From NCBI GenBank assembly GCA_964611385.1, contig CAZSXS010000116.1:1-8165 (forward strand): 8,165 bases of DNA, in the 5' to 3' direction. Shown piece after piece: positions 1 through 5,588 of the stretch. The position numbers were made by a program, and so were the translations under genes. The DNA comes from CAZSXS01 sp964611385 (lineage in GTDB: Bacteria > Bacillota > Clostridia > Lachnospirales > CAYPQA01). Every line of letters begins with the position of its first letter. The first letter of the stretch is position 1. The notes under the pieces are model-generated. The model was not told the DNA's origin, did no database searches, and saw only the letters and a list, made by a program, of their open reading frames with translations.

Positions 1-50
1 TTCTTGTTTCATCTGCTATGAGTTTCCTAATTACACCACTTGACAAGACG

Positions 51-530
51 CTATCGTTCGGCTTTCTTTGTCATCATAAATTGTTCCATGCAACAATAGC
101 GCTCAGCAGGATACCGGAACTCAGCTTTCCACCATTGACTAAGGCAGCTTTTTGTAATGATGGCATTGGCTGAGGGTCTATGTCCCCAAAACAAAAGATA
201 ATCATTCGCTTTGTTCTGTGCATACTCTTGTTGCAGCGTAGTTAAAGAATATGTAGGCGTGCCTTTTATATTCCATAATGGGATAAAGAAATCATCTGCT
301 TCATAGTATTGACAATCATCTTCATCATGCCAGTATCCTTTCCATGTTTGAGGTTCTGGGAAAAGACCTTGATACTCTTCTCTTTCTTCTGAGGATAGTG
401 CATCATACCACTCTCCAAATGCAAAGATGTAGCTTTCCCCATAGCCCATCCTCCATCCAATAGAATACCTTTGAATTTCAGGAAAGGCAAGCCATGGGGG
501 TGGCAACACCTTTTTTCCATTAAACACCAT
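51..530 (-). CDS. NADAR-family protein, C-terminally truncated (possible pseudogene)
   Basis: The 159-residue product ends in the front part of a NADAR (YbiA-like) domain: FWGH at 114-117, KSCLSQWW at 127-134, and CMEQFMMTKKA at 147-157, where Glu149 matches the conserved glutamate of the family. NADAR proteins process ADP-ribose derivatives; some remove ADP-ribose from guanine in nucleic acids, and YbiA hydrolyses a riboflavin intermediate. The stop falls right after KKAER, where relatives normally continue with about 90-100 further residues carrying the rest of the pocket. The domain is therefore about two thirds missing and activity is doubtful. Residues 1-110 form an extension rich in Trp, Tyr and acidic residues (GWRMGYGE at 25-32, LFPEP at 56-60) whose function I do not know. 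The start is supported by GAAGGAG eight bases upstream. No frame in the remaining 50 bases clearly restores the domain, so a rearrangement or insertion near the left edge is as likely as a point frameshift. Confidence 0.75.
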   Translation of the reverse strand: MVFNGKKVLPPPWLAFPEIQRYSIGWRMGYGESYIFAFGEWYDALSSEEREEYQGLFPEPQTWKGYWHDEDDCQYYEADDFFIPLWNIKGTPTYSLTTLQQEYAQNKANDYLLFWGHRPSANAIITKSCLSQWWKAEFRYPAERYCCMEQFMMTKKAER

Positions 531-573
531 TGCGATTTCTCCTTCGTCAATAACCTGTGCTTAACAATACAGT

Positions 574-602
574 TTTATACTTCTGTAAACTACCCCTGTC
601 AT
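574..602 (-). promoter_or_regulatory. Predicted sigma-A promoter of the NADAR-family gene
   Basis: On the minus strand ATGACA (602-597) is followed after exactly 17 bases by TATAAA (579-574), each matching the sigma-A consensus at five of six positions. The start codon lies about 44 bases downstream of the -10 box, leaving room for a short leader with the GAAGGAG site. This suggests the gene can be expressed separately from the upstream fusion gene, whose stop codon is only 115 bases away. Confidence 0.5.
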
Positions 603-644
603 ACTCCAAATTTTGAAAAAGTTAAGCTTTAAACAGTAACAGTA

Positions 645-1991
645 TTATAGCTTCCTAAACACATCCAAACTATGATGGGTAATACCCACCATATCTTGTC
701 TTTCGCAAACAGCAAAATGGTATCGCAAATAAAGAGCAAATTCTTCGTCTGTCATTGAATCGACTGTACTGCGCATGTAATTTGTGAACAGGTCGGTAGC
801 AACATACTGTAGGCGCTCCACTTTAAATTCACTCATCAAATGGTCAATGTCCTCCTTGCGTACCAGTTCAAAGATGTCCTCCGGCTCAGAGACTGTTTTA
901 AAGGTCTCAGCGTTTATCTTTCCTTGCTTGATGTAGTCGGCAACATCCAATATTTTTCTCTGAAAGCCGCTCCATACGATGCTCCCGTCGCTGATACAGT
1001 ATGCAACAAAAACCACCCCACCAGTCTTGGTTATTCTAAGGGCTTCTGATATTGCCTTCCGCTTATCCTCCAGTGTATACAGATGATACATTGGGCCCAA
1101 AAGCAAGCTTATGTCGAAGGTTTCGTCGGCAAAAGCCGTCAAATCAAGCGCATCGCCCTGCGATATGTTGATTTTCTGCTCTGGCTTTAGGCTTTTTTTG
1201 AAGATATCTATATTGTGCGGGACTAACTCCACTGCTTCGACTTCATAGCCCATATCAGCAATGGCACGACTATAGCGTCCCGTTCCTGCTCCAATTTCGA
1301 TCAGCTTCGCATTGGGTGTAAGGTACTTTTCAATAAATCGCATTGTAGTCAAAAACTCAACTTGACCATGTTTCATCTCAAGCCGACCGTTTTCATCATA
1401 GTTATTATAGTAGTTGGCAAGCGGATTCGATTGCTTTGGTGTGCTCAGCAAAATATACTTCTTATCCTCAAATTTCCGGTTTAATTGCTTGGCGTTATAT
1501 TCGCTCTGTTTTACAAAAGTAAAACCGCACTTTTCGATAACCCTCCGAGATTGGTTATTTTCCGTAAAGTGACCGCATGTGAAGGCCTCTATGCCAAGGT
1601 TGTTAAATCCGTACTCTATAACTGCACCAACCACTTCCGGCATCAGCCCTTGCCCCCAATAGTCTTTTGAAAGAACATATCCTATTTCTTTCAAGATCAA
1701 ATTTTTATACCTTTCATCTTCGTTAGCCCATGAATTATGGAGTCCAAGTGAGCCGATCACTTTTTGATCAGCCTTATGATAGACGGCGAAAACTTCTTTT
1801 TTGTCAATGAAAGAACGCAATATGCGTTCTGAGGTTTCCATTGATTCGTGGTGGGACCATCCTGCCATTTCTCCAACCCCAGGTACAGAAGCGTAAGCGT
1901 ATAAATCGGTTAAGTCTGATTCTGTAAAAGCGCGCAGTAACAAGCGCTCCGTTTCAATAATAATTTTTGATACGTCAATACAAAGATCCAT
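645..1991 (-). CDS. GNAT acetyltransferase - SAM methyltransferase fusion protein
   Basis: The 448-residue protein has two enzyme domains. Residues about 10-185 are a RimJ/RimL-type GNAT N-acetyltransferase: ETERLLLR at 13-20, the acetyl-CoA loop around YWGQGL at 111-116, and NNQSRRVIEKCGF at 145-157. Residues about 190-448 are a class I SAM-dependent methyltransferase: motif I LIEIGAGTGR at 230-239, the acidic residue after strand 2 in VEAVEL, GDALDL at 279-284 and DISLLLGPMYHL at 293-304. Both domains look full length and their key motifs are intact, so the protein should use acetyl-CoA and SAM; substrates cannot be told from sequence. Start choice: GGAGG (2008-2004) directly abuts an upstream in-frame ATG at 2003, leaving no spacing, so the ATG at 1991 (12 bases from GGAGG) is preferred; the alternative adds four residues. 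It is probably monocistronic, lying beyond the ars terminator and a MITE-like element. A natural fusion is likely, but an assembly error joining two adjacent genes is not excluded. Confidence 0.88.
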   Translation of the reverse strand: MDLCIDVSKIIIETERLLLRAFTESDLTDLYAYASVPGVGEMAGWSHHESMETSERILRSFIDKKEVFAVYHKADQKVIGSLGLHNSWANEDERYKNLILKEIGYVLSKDYWGQGLMPEVVGAVIEYGFNNLGIEAFTCGHFTENNQSRRVIEKCGFTFVKQSEYNAKQLNRKFEDKKYILLSTPKQSNPLANYYNNYDENGRLEMKHGQVEFLTTMRFIEKYLTPNAKLIEIGAGTGRYSRAIADMGYEVEAVELVPHNIDIFKKSLKPEQKINISQGDALDLTAFADETFDISLLLGPMYHLYTLEDKRKAISEALRITKTGGVVFVAYCISDGSIVWSGFQRKILDVADYIKQGKINAETFKTVSEPEDIFELVRKEDIDHLMSEFKVERLQYVATDLFTNYMRSTVDSMTDEEFALYLRYHFAVCERQDMVGITHHSLDVFRKL

Positions 1992-2040
1992 GACTGTTGA
2001 CATCCTCCAATAAATTTTATGTGCTTAGCTGAGCAAAGTG

Positions 2041-2070
2041 TTTATACTCAGTCTCTTAAACATTTACCAA
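2041..2070 (-). promoter_or_regulatory. Possible promoter at the MITE end, facing the GNAT-methyltransferase gene
   Basis: On the minus strand TTGGTA (2070-2065) is followed after 18 bases by TATAAA (2046-2041). The -35 box and most of the -10 box lie inside the 103-bp repeat element, and the -10 is completed by flanking DNA. A transcript would start around 2034, about 26 bases before the GGAGG site at 2008. I see no better promoter between the ars terminator and the gene. The -35 match is only four of six, so this is a prediction. Confidence 0.35.
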
Positions 2071-2145
2071 GCCGCCTTCATTTAACCCGGATAAATTCTA
2101 ATGTTTTGGTCAGCGGCTTTGCAGAGCTGAACTTGACTGCTTTTA
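2043..2145 (+). mobile_element. MITE-like 103-bp element, copy 1 (one end degenerate)
   Basis: It begins with TATACTCAGTC and ends with a decayed version of its inverse (GACTG followed by a diverged tail). By hand alignment it matches the reverse complement of 5473-5575 without gaps at 90 of 103 positions, with the first 34 bases identical. It encodes nothing convincing. The small size, terminal inverted repeats, partly palindromic interior (CCGCC near one end, GCGG near the other) and intergenic position fit a non-autonomous miniature element. TA dinucleotides at both element ends would suit a TA-targeting (IS630/mariner-like) transposase, but this is inference, since no transposase is present in the window. 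Confidence 0.75.
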
Positions 2146-2263
2146 ATCAGAATATCACATTCATCATTCTGAAAGCAAGCCACTTGACAACAATAACCCA
2201 AACCCTCCAAAACTTGGCTTAACAGTCGTACAGAATCATTATTCAGTAATGTTTTATATACAT
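2146..2263. other. Non-coding spacer between MITE copy 1 and the ars terminator
   Basis: Together with the MITE and terminator this makes up a gene-free stretch of about 365 bases (2004-2369). Apart from a weak interrupted repeat (CAGAAT...ATTCTG near 2149-2172) I see no gene, strong promoter or structured RNA here. Open frames across it are short and run through the repeat, so I do not call them. Confidence 0.5.
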
Positions 2264-2303
2264 AAAAAAACAGAACCAGATTGGATTAACAACCTGATTC
2301 TGT
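2264..2303 (-). terminator. Rho-independent terminator of the ars operon
   Basis: Read on the minus strand, ACAGAATCAGGTT (2303-2291) pairs with AATCTGGTTCTGT (2282-2270) across an eight-base loop, with 13 pairs including two G-U wobbles. Seven uridines follow directly (2270-2264, overlapping the last pair). It lies 67 bases past the arsC stop. Read on the plus strand the two wobbles become mismatches and no T-tract follows directly, so it is oriented for the minus-strand operon. Confidence 0.85.
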
Positions 2304-2369
2304 CATTGATTTTATTTCCATAATACCTTACATGATCCAATTGTTGAAGTCTTTCATCATCTCCATTTA

Positions 2370-2774
2370 TCAATTACTATGAATTGCATGATTCTCTCTA
2401 AGCTCAATAATTTTTTGCTCTATACTTCGTATGACTTTGATAAACTCAAAGTCACTTTTTCCTGTCGGATCGTCAAGCCCCCAATCCTCTCGGTGTTTGC
2501 AGGGGAGATTGGGACAATCCACATTACAGCCCATTGTAATAACGATATCAACGGCTGGGATTTCGCCAAGAAGCTTTGAACGCTGTGTCTGTTCCATATC
2601 AATCCCAAAAAGCTGCTTCATAAGGCGAACAGCATCTTGATTGATTTGCGGCTTTGTTTCTGTTCCTGCTGAATAGCTCTCAAATACATCACTTGCAAGA
2701 TGTTTGCTGAGTGCTTCGGCAATCTGACTTCGGCAGGAATTGTGAACGCATATAAAGGCTACTTTTTGCAACAT
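2370..2774 (-). CDS. arsC: Arsenate reductase, low-molecular-weight phosphatase type (ArsC)
   Basis: This 134-residue cytoplasmic enzyme reduces arsenate to arsenite using thiols, in the thioredoxin-coupled family typified by plasmid pI258 ArsC. The P-loop CVHNSCR spans 9-15, with Cys9 the expected nucleophile and Arg15 the oxyanion-binding residue. The family loop with redox cysteines reads MGCNVDCPNLPC (81-92), with Cys83, Cys87 and Cys92 available for the disulfide cascade. The DP motif (DWGLDDPTGKSD) begins near residue 97. Length is normal. Start choice: GGAGG (2788-2784) is only three bases from the upstream ATG at 2780 but nine from the ATG at 2774, so the latter is preferred (the other adds two residues). 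It is the last gene of the operon, 27 bases after the thioredoxin-like gene and before the terminator. The extra cysteine relative to the classic pair leaves the exact disulfide partners uncertain. Confidence 0.95.
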   Translation of the reverse strand: MLQKVAFICVHNSCRSQIAEALSKHLASDVFESYSAGTETKPQINQDAVRLMKQLFGIDMEQTQRSKLLGEIPAVDIVITMGCNVDCPNLPCKHREDWGLDDPTGKSDFEFIKVIRSIEQKIIELRENHAIHSN

Positions 2775-2801
2775 AAACATGCACCTCCATTTCTATCGAC
2801 A

Positions 2802-3158
2802 TTATAGTATCGTTTTTTGAATCAGAGCTTTCACATCCTCAACGGACAAGAGCTTGCCGTATGCTACTACCTTTGAATTGATAACGAGTGCCGGAGTCTG
2901 CATTACGCCGTAGCGTGCAATTTCCATATTGTCACCCACATTCAACACCTCATCGTCAAAGCCTAGTTCTCGGACAGCGATTTTGGTGTTCTCAAAGGTA
3001 TCTGCGCTCTTTTTGCAGCAAGCCCCAAGCACAATAAAGCGAGCATTCTTGACATCACTGATTCCACAGTTACCCCCGCAAGCGCAAGACGTTTTAACAT
3101 CCTGCCCCGAACAGCAGCTTTCCTTTTCTTTTTTCTTTCCAAAGTTAAATAATCCCAT
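2802..3158 (-). CDS. Cysteine-rich thioredoxin/glutaredoxin-like protein of the ars operon
   Basis: The 118-residue protein has two parts. Residues 1-35 are a lysine-rich, then cysteine-rich leader (Cys15, 16, 25, 27, 31, in SCCSG and CACGGNC) suited to binding a soft metal or metalloid. Residues about 38-118 form a small thioredoxin fold of the redox-active disulfide (Thioredoxin_3, TM0996/MTH895-like) kind, with GACCKKS at 45-51 and the cis-proline signature TPALVI at 88-93. The active site is C-C-K-K-S rather than CxxC, which fits the subfamily I associate with ArsP-type permeases. No signal peptide is visible, so it is cytoplasmic. The start follows AGGAGG with eight-base spacing, and that site overlaps the permease stop codon (TAGGAGG), implying translational coupling. 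Likely roles are redox partner for ArsC or metallochaperone to the permease; both are inference. Confidence 0.88.
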   Translation of the reverse strand: MGLFNFGKKKEKESCCSGQDVKTSCACGGNCGISDVKNARFIVLGACCKKSADTFENTKIAVRELGFDDEVLNVGDNMEIARYGVMQTPALVINSKVVAYGKLLSVEDVKALIQKTIL

Positions 3159-3170
3159 AGTGATATCCTC

Positions 3171-4175
3171 CTATATAAATAAAAATTGAAACGCATTGAA
3201 CAAGTATCCAATGAGTAAAATGCCTGCACTTACGATGCCTACAAAGATACCCAGCAGCTTTGGCTTTACAGCCTTACGAAGCATAATGATAGATGGTACA
3301 GAGAGTGCCGTAACAGCCATCATAAAGCTAAGAATCGTGCCAACCCCTACGCCTTTGGTAAAGAGGGCTTCTGCAATCGGGATCGTGCCGAAAATATCCG
3401 CATACATGGGTATCCCAACCGCAGTAGCGATCAGTACTGACAACGGATTGTCAGTGCCAAGCACTGCTTCTATCCAGGTCTGTGGAATCCAGTTGTGAAT
3501 GAGCGCACCGATACCAACACCGATAATCACATACCAAAACACCTTTTTTACGGTTGCCCACATTTGCTCTTTGGCATAGACTAGGCGTTCCTTGCGTGAA
3601 AGATCAGGCGCTTCTATATCAACGCTTCCAACCTGCTTGATGTACTGCTCCACATACTTTTCAAGCCCCAGCTTATCAATGAGCGTACCGCCAATGACAG
3701 CAAGCACTATACCCACTACAACATAAGCGATCGCGATTTTGCCGCCAAAAACACTCAAAAGCAGAATAAATGCCCCAAGGTCAACCAGCGGTGAACTGAT
3801 GAGGAAGGAGAAGGTAACGCCTACTGGCAACCCGGCATTGGTAAAGCCGATAAACAGTGGTATGGACGAACAGGAGCAAAAGGGCGTAACCGTACCAAGC
3901 AGCGCACCCATAAGGTTTGCAAATACGCCCTTGTAGCGCCCTAAAATCTGCTTTGTACGCTCCGGTGGGAAGTAGCTTTGAATGTAGGAGATGACGAAAA
4001 TCAACACCGACAGTAGCCAGAGGATTTTTATTATGTCATAGATGAAAAACTGTACGCTGGCCCCTACTCGTTCTGTACCATTCAATCCCAGCGAGGTCAT
4101 CAAAACGCCGATAAGGTCGTACAACCACTTCATACCAAGGATTTGCGTGCTAAAAAAGTCCCAAGCTACTTGCAT
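3171..4175 (-). CDS. ArsP/UPF0718-family permease (metalloid efflux)
   Basis: The 334-residue integral membrane protein belongs to the COG0701/ArsP_1 permease family. Its hallmark TPFCSCSS lies at 97-104, followed by the polar membrane stretch ending SSPLVD (127-132). About eight hydrophobic segments are visible, with a charged cytoplasmic-type loop at about 166-205. Campylobacter ArsP of this family exports trivalent organoarsenicals; other relatives have been linked to Cu/Zn. Between arsR and arsC this copy most likely exports As(III) or methylated arsenite, but substrate is inference. Start choice: the frame extends to a TTG at 4181 only three bases from GGAGG, whereas the ATG at 4175 is nine bases away and preferred. 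The start overlaps the last ten bases of arsR, and its Shine-Dalgarno site GGAGGTGAT lies within the arsR tail, pointing to coupled translation. No ArsB, Acr3 or ArsA is present. Confidence 0.9.
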   Translation of the reverse strand: MQVAWDFFSTQILGMKWLYDLIGVLMTSLGLNGTERVGASVQFFIYDIIKILWLLSVLIFVISYIQSYFPPERTKQILGRYKGVFANLMGALLGTVTPFCSCSSIPLFIGFTNAGLPVGVTFSFLISSPLVDLGAFILLLSVFGGKIAIAYVVVGIVLAVIGGTLIDKLGLEKYVEQYIKQVGSVDIEAPDLSRKERLVYAKEQMWATVKKVFWYVIIGVGIGALIHNWIPQTWIEAVLGTDNPLSVLIATAVGIPMYADIFGTIPIAEALFTKGVGVGTILSFMMAVTALSVPSIIMLRKAVKPKLLGIFVGIVSAGILLIGYLFNAFQFLFI

Positions 4176-4480
4176 CTGCAATCACCTCCGCAATCGCAGT
4201 TTTCGAAGCGTTGAAGCAGGGAAGATAACAGTTGCTTGGCGATTTCGGCACCCTCTTGTCCTATGGCGTAATACGTCCATTTACCCTCTTTACGAGCAGT
4301 CACAACACCACTGTCAATGAGGATTTTCATGTGGTGTGAAAGTGTCGGTTGACTAATCTCCATCTTTTCATGCAGAACACAAGCACATTTTTCACCACTT
4401 TGGAGCATTTCCAGGATCTGCAAGCGGTTTTCATCACAAAAGGCTTTAAACACTTTTGCAATGCTTTGATGATCATTCAT
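4166..4480 (-). CDS. arsR: ArsR/SmtB-family arsenic-responsive repressor
   Basis: This 104-residue winged-helix repressor represses its own operon until As(III) or Sb(III) binds. The recognition-helix region reads SQPTLSHHMKIL (43-54), with the wing around ARKEGKWTYY (62-71). The metalloid site of ArsR proteins, ELCVCDL in E. coli, appears here as EKCACVL (30-36) with Cys32 and Cys34; the third classical cysteine position is His37, while Cys15 and the C-terminal cysteines 95, 97, 101 and 103 (CDCGGDCRCK) offer further ligands. Length is typical apart from this tail. It is the first gene of the operon; the start follows GAGGTG at five bases and lies about 34 bases after a consensus -10 box. 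The last codons overlap the permease ribosome binding site and start. Family assignment is firm; the exact metal geometry is inference. Confidence 0.95.
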   Translation of the reverse strand: MNDHQSIAKVFKAFCDENRLQILEMLQSGEKCACVLHEKMEISQPTLSHHMKILIDSGVVTARKEGKWTYYAIGQEGAEIAKQLLSSLLQRFENCDCGGDCRCK

Positions 4481-4506
4481 TCTTTCACCTCATATTGAAA
4501 TTTATT

Positions 4507-4514
4507 TATGCATA
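4507..4514. promoter_or_regulatory. Possible ArsR operator dyad at the ars transcription start
   Basis: The perfect palindrome TATGCATA abuts and shares one base with the -10 box (4519-4514) and covers the expected transcription start near 4507. ArsR-family repressors bind short AT-rich dyads overlapping the promoter. The palindrome is short and the region AT-rich, so the exact site is uncertain. Confidence 0.3.
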
Positions 4515-4542
4515 GTATAGGCTTCAGATAGAAAAATGTCAA
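4514..4542 (-). promoter_or_regulatory. Sigma-A promoter of the ars operon
   Basis: On the minus strand TTGACA (4542-4537), a perfect -35 match, is followed after exactly 17 bases by TATACT (4519-4514), five of six for the -10. It lies about 34 bases before the arsR start and immediately after the corA terminator, insulating the operon from readthrough. Confidence 0.85.
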
Positions 4543-4547
4543 TATAT

Positions 4548-4582
4548 AAAAATAGCCGCCCAATTAAAAGGCGGCTATTTTT
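4548..4582 (-). terminator. Rho-independent terminator after corA
   Basis: A perfect 13-bp stem (AAAAATAGCCGCC at 4548-4560 against GGCGGCTATTTTT at 4570-4582) encloses a nine-base loop. It has a G+C-rich core and runs of A and T at both sides, so it could act on either strand. It lies 22 bases past the corA stop and five bases before the ars -35 box. Confidence 0.88.
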
Positions 4583-4604
4583 GATTGTCCTCAGTCATGC
4601 TGCT

Positions 4605-5459
4605 TTAAAACCACTTATTCTTCCAAAACCAAAAGATACACAAGGTAACAATCCCCACACTAAGAAGAATTACAAAGGGATAACCGAAAGCCCATTCGAA
4701 TTCAGGCATTTTTAGGTTCATGCCATACCAACCCACAATGAGGGTCAGAGGGGAGAAGATCGCGGTAATAACCGTAAAGGTTTTCATCAGATTGTTGGTC
4801 TTGTTGTCCATCTGGGCCTGATATGCTTCCCGAACCTGCGTGGTATAGTCTCGAAGGTTAATGACGGTGGCAAAGAGTCGGTCTATGCGGTTGTCCAGAA
4901 TCCGAAAATATCGCATTTCCTTCTTGCTGATGAATTCATTTTCGTTTTCAATCAAGCCCTCAAAGATGCTATTGAGCTGCTCATAATAGCGCTTTAGGGT
5001 CAGCAGGCGTTTTCTCATCCCAATGATATCCGTAATAACATCCTTGATCTCCGAGGTCAGCAGGTCGTCCTCAATATCAGTGATTTCCTCCTCCAGCTTT
5101 TCCAGTTCAGACGTGTCCTCCTTAATCAGCTTGTCGAAAAAATTAAAGAGGATTTTTTCAAAGGTATTGTTTTTAATGAACTCCAGATCAAAGGATTTTT
5201 CCAGATTTTTGATTTGCTCCATAGTCTCACAGATAAAGGCCAGGACATCCTTTGCATAATAAATATAAATGGTATAGGGCTCTGTGCTTAAGTCTTTGAT
5301 ATCATACACCTCAAAGCTCATCAGATTCACCCCATCGTAGCTTTCAAACTTATTGGGGGCACCATTGATACAGCAATTTAAGATCGTCCCGTTCAATCCA
5401 TCAAATTCATCATTCTCTTCTGTATACATATCCAAGGATAAAAATTTAATTACATCCAT
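4605..5459 (-). CDS. corA: CorA-family divalent cation (Mg2+/Co2+) channel
   Basis: The 284-residue protein has the CorA layout: a large cytoplasmic N-terminal domain, a long acidic, lysine-rich helical region (about 90-225) forming the stalk, then two C-terminal membrane helices at about 227-245 and 260-279. The signature YGMN (245-248) follows the first helix, with the acidic loop MPEFEW before the second. The tail WKNKWF matches the basic/aromatic end of CorA proteins. The family forms homopentamers that take up Mg2+ (also Co2+ or Ni2+) and are gated by cytoplasmic Mg2+. Start choice: the frame begins at TTG 5471, but that TTG is part of the ribosome binding site TTGGAGG; the ATG at 5459, five bases after GGAGG, is preferred. 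The 103-bp repeat element begins 13 bases upstream of this ATG, so the native upstream region has been displaced or rewritten. It has its own terminator and is not part of the ars operon. Confidence 0.93.
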   Translation of the reverse strand: MDVIKFLSLDMYTEENDEFDGLNGTILNCCINGAPNKFESYDGVNLMSFEVYDIKDLSTEPYTIYIYYAKDVLAFICETMEQIKNLEKSFDLEFIKNNTFEKILFNFFDKLIKEDTSELEKLEEEITDIEDDLLTSEIKDVITDIIGMRKRLLTLKRYYEQLNSIFEGLIENENEFISKKEMRYFRILDNRIDRLFATVINLRDYTTQVREAYQAQMDNKTNNLMKTFTVITAIFSPLTLIVGWYGMNLKMPEFEWAFGYPFVILLSVGIVTLCIFWFWKNKWF

Positions 5460-5472
5460 GATTGCCTCCAAT

Positions 5473-5575
5473 TATACTCAGTCACGATCAGCTTTGCAAA
5501 GCCGCCGCCCCAAACAATAGAATTTATCTGGGTTGAATGATGGCGGCTTGGTAAATGTTTAAGAGACTGAGTATA
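5473..5575 (-). mobile_element. MITE-like 103-bp element, copy 2 (perfect terminal inverted repeats)
   Basis: It is bounded by perfect 11-bp inverted repeats, TATACTCAGTC at 5473-5483 and GACTGAGTATA at 5565-5575, and has exactly the length of copy 1, in the opposite orientation and with 87% identity. The interior is loosely palindromic (AAGCCGCC against GGCGGCTT), so a transcript could fold into one long imperfect hairpin. There is no coding content. It fills nearly all of the 129 bases between the SpoIID-protein stop (5589) and the corA start (5459), with its inner edge three bases from the corA GGAGG site. Being intact, it looks younger than copy 1 or under constraint. Confidence 0.8.
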
Positions 5576-5588
5576 GAAACAGTAGTAA

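Noticed and set aside
1..50. Remainder of the NADAR domain or an insertion-sequence end at the left edge
   Set aside because: No reading frame of these 50 bases gives recognisable NADAR continuation, and no known IS terminus could be identified with confidence from so little sequence.
266..550. Second minus-strand frame of 94 codons overlapping the NADAR-family gene
   Set aside because: It lies inside the NADAR-family gene in another frame and shows no recognisable domain.
607..645. Terminator after the GNAT-methyltransferase gene
   Set aside because: A short AT-only dyad (GTTTAAAGCTTAAC on the minus strand) is followed by five T, but the stem is too short and weak to call.
2019..2222. Plus-strand open frame of 67 codons, with a similar minus-strand frame at 5450-5653
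   Set aside because: Both run through the two copies of the 103-bp repeat, explaining their shared peptide. Neither has a convincing ribosome binding site or protein-like composition.
5464..5500. TTGCAA-17-TATAAT at the MITE-corA junction as the working corA promoter
   Set aside because: The expected transcript start falls within or just after the GGAGG site at 5469-5465, which would leave an mRNA without its ribosome binding site. Kept only as part of the pattern of promoter-like ends.
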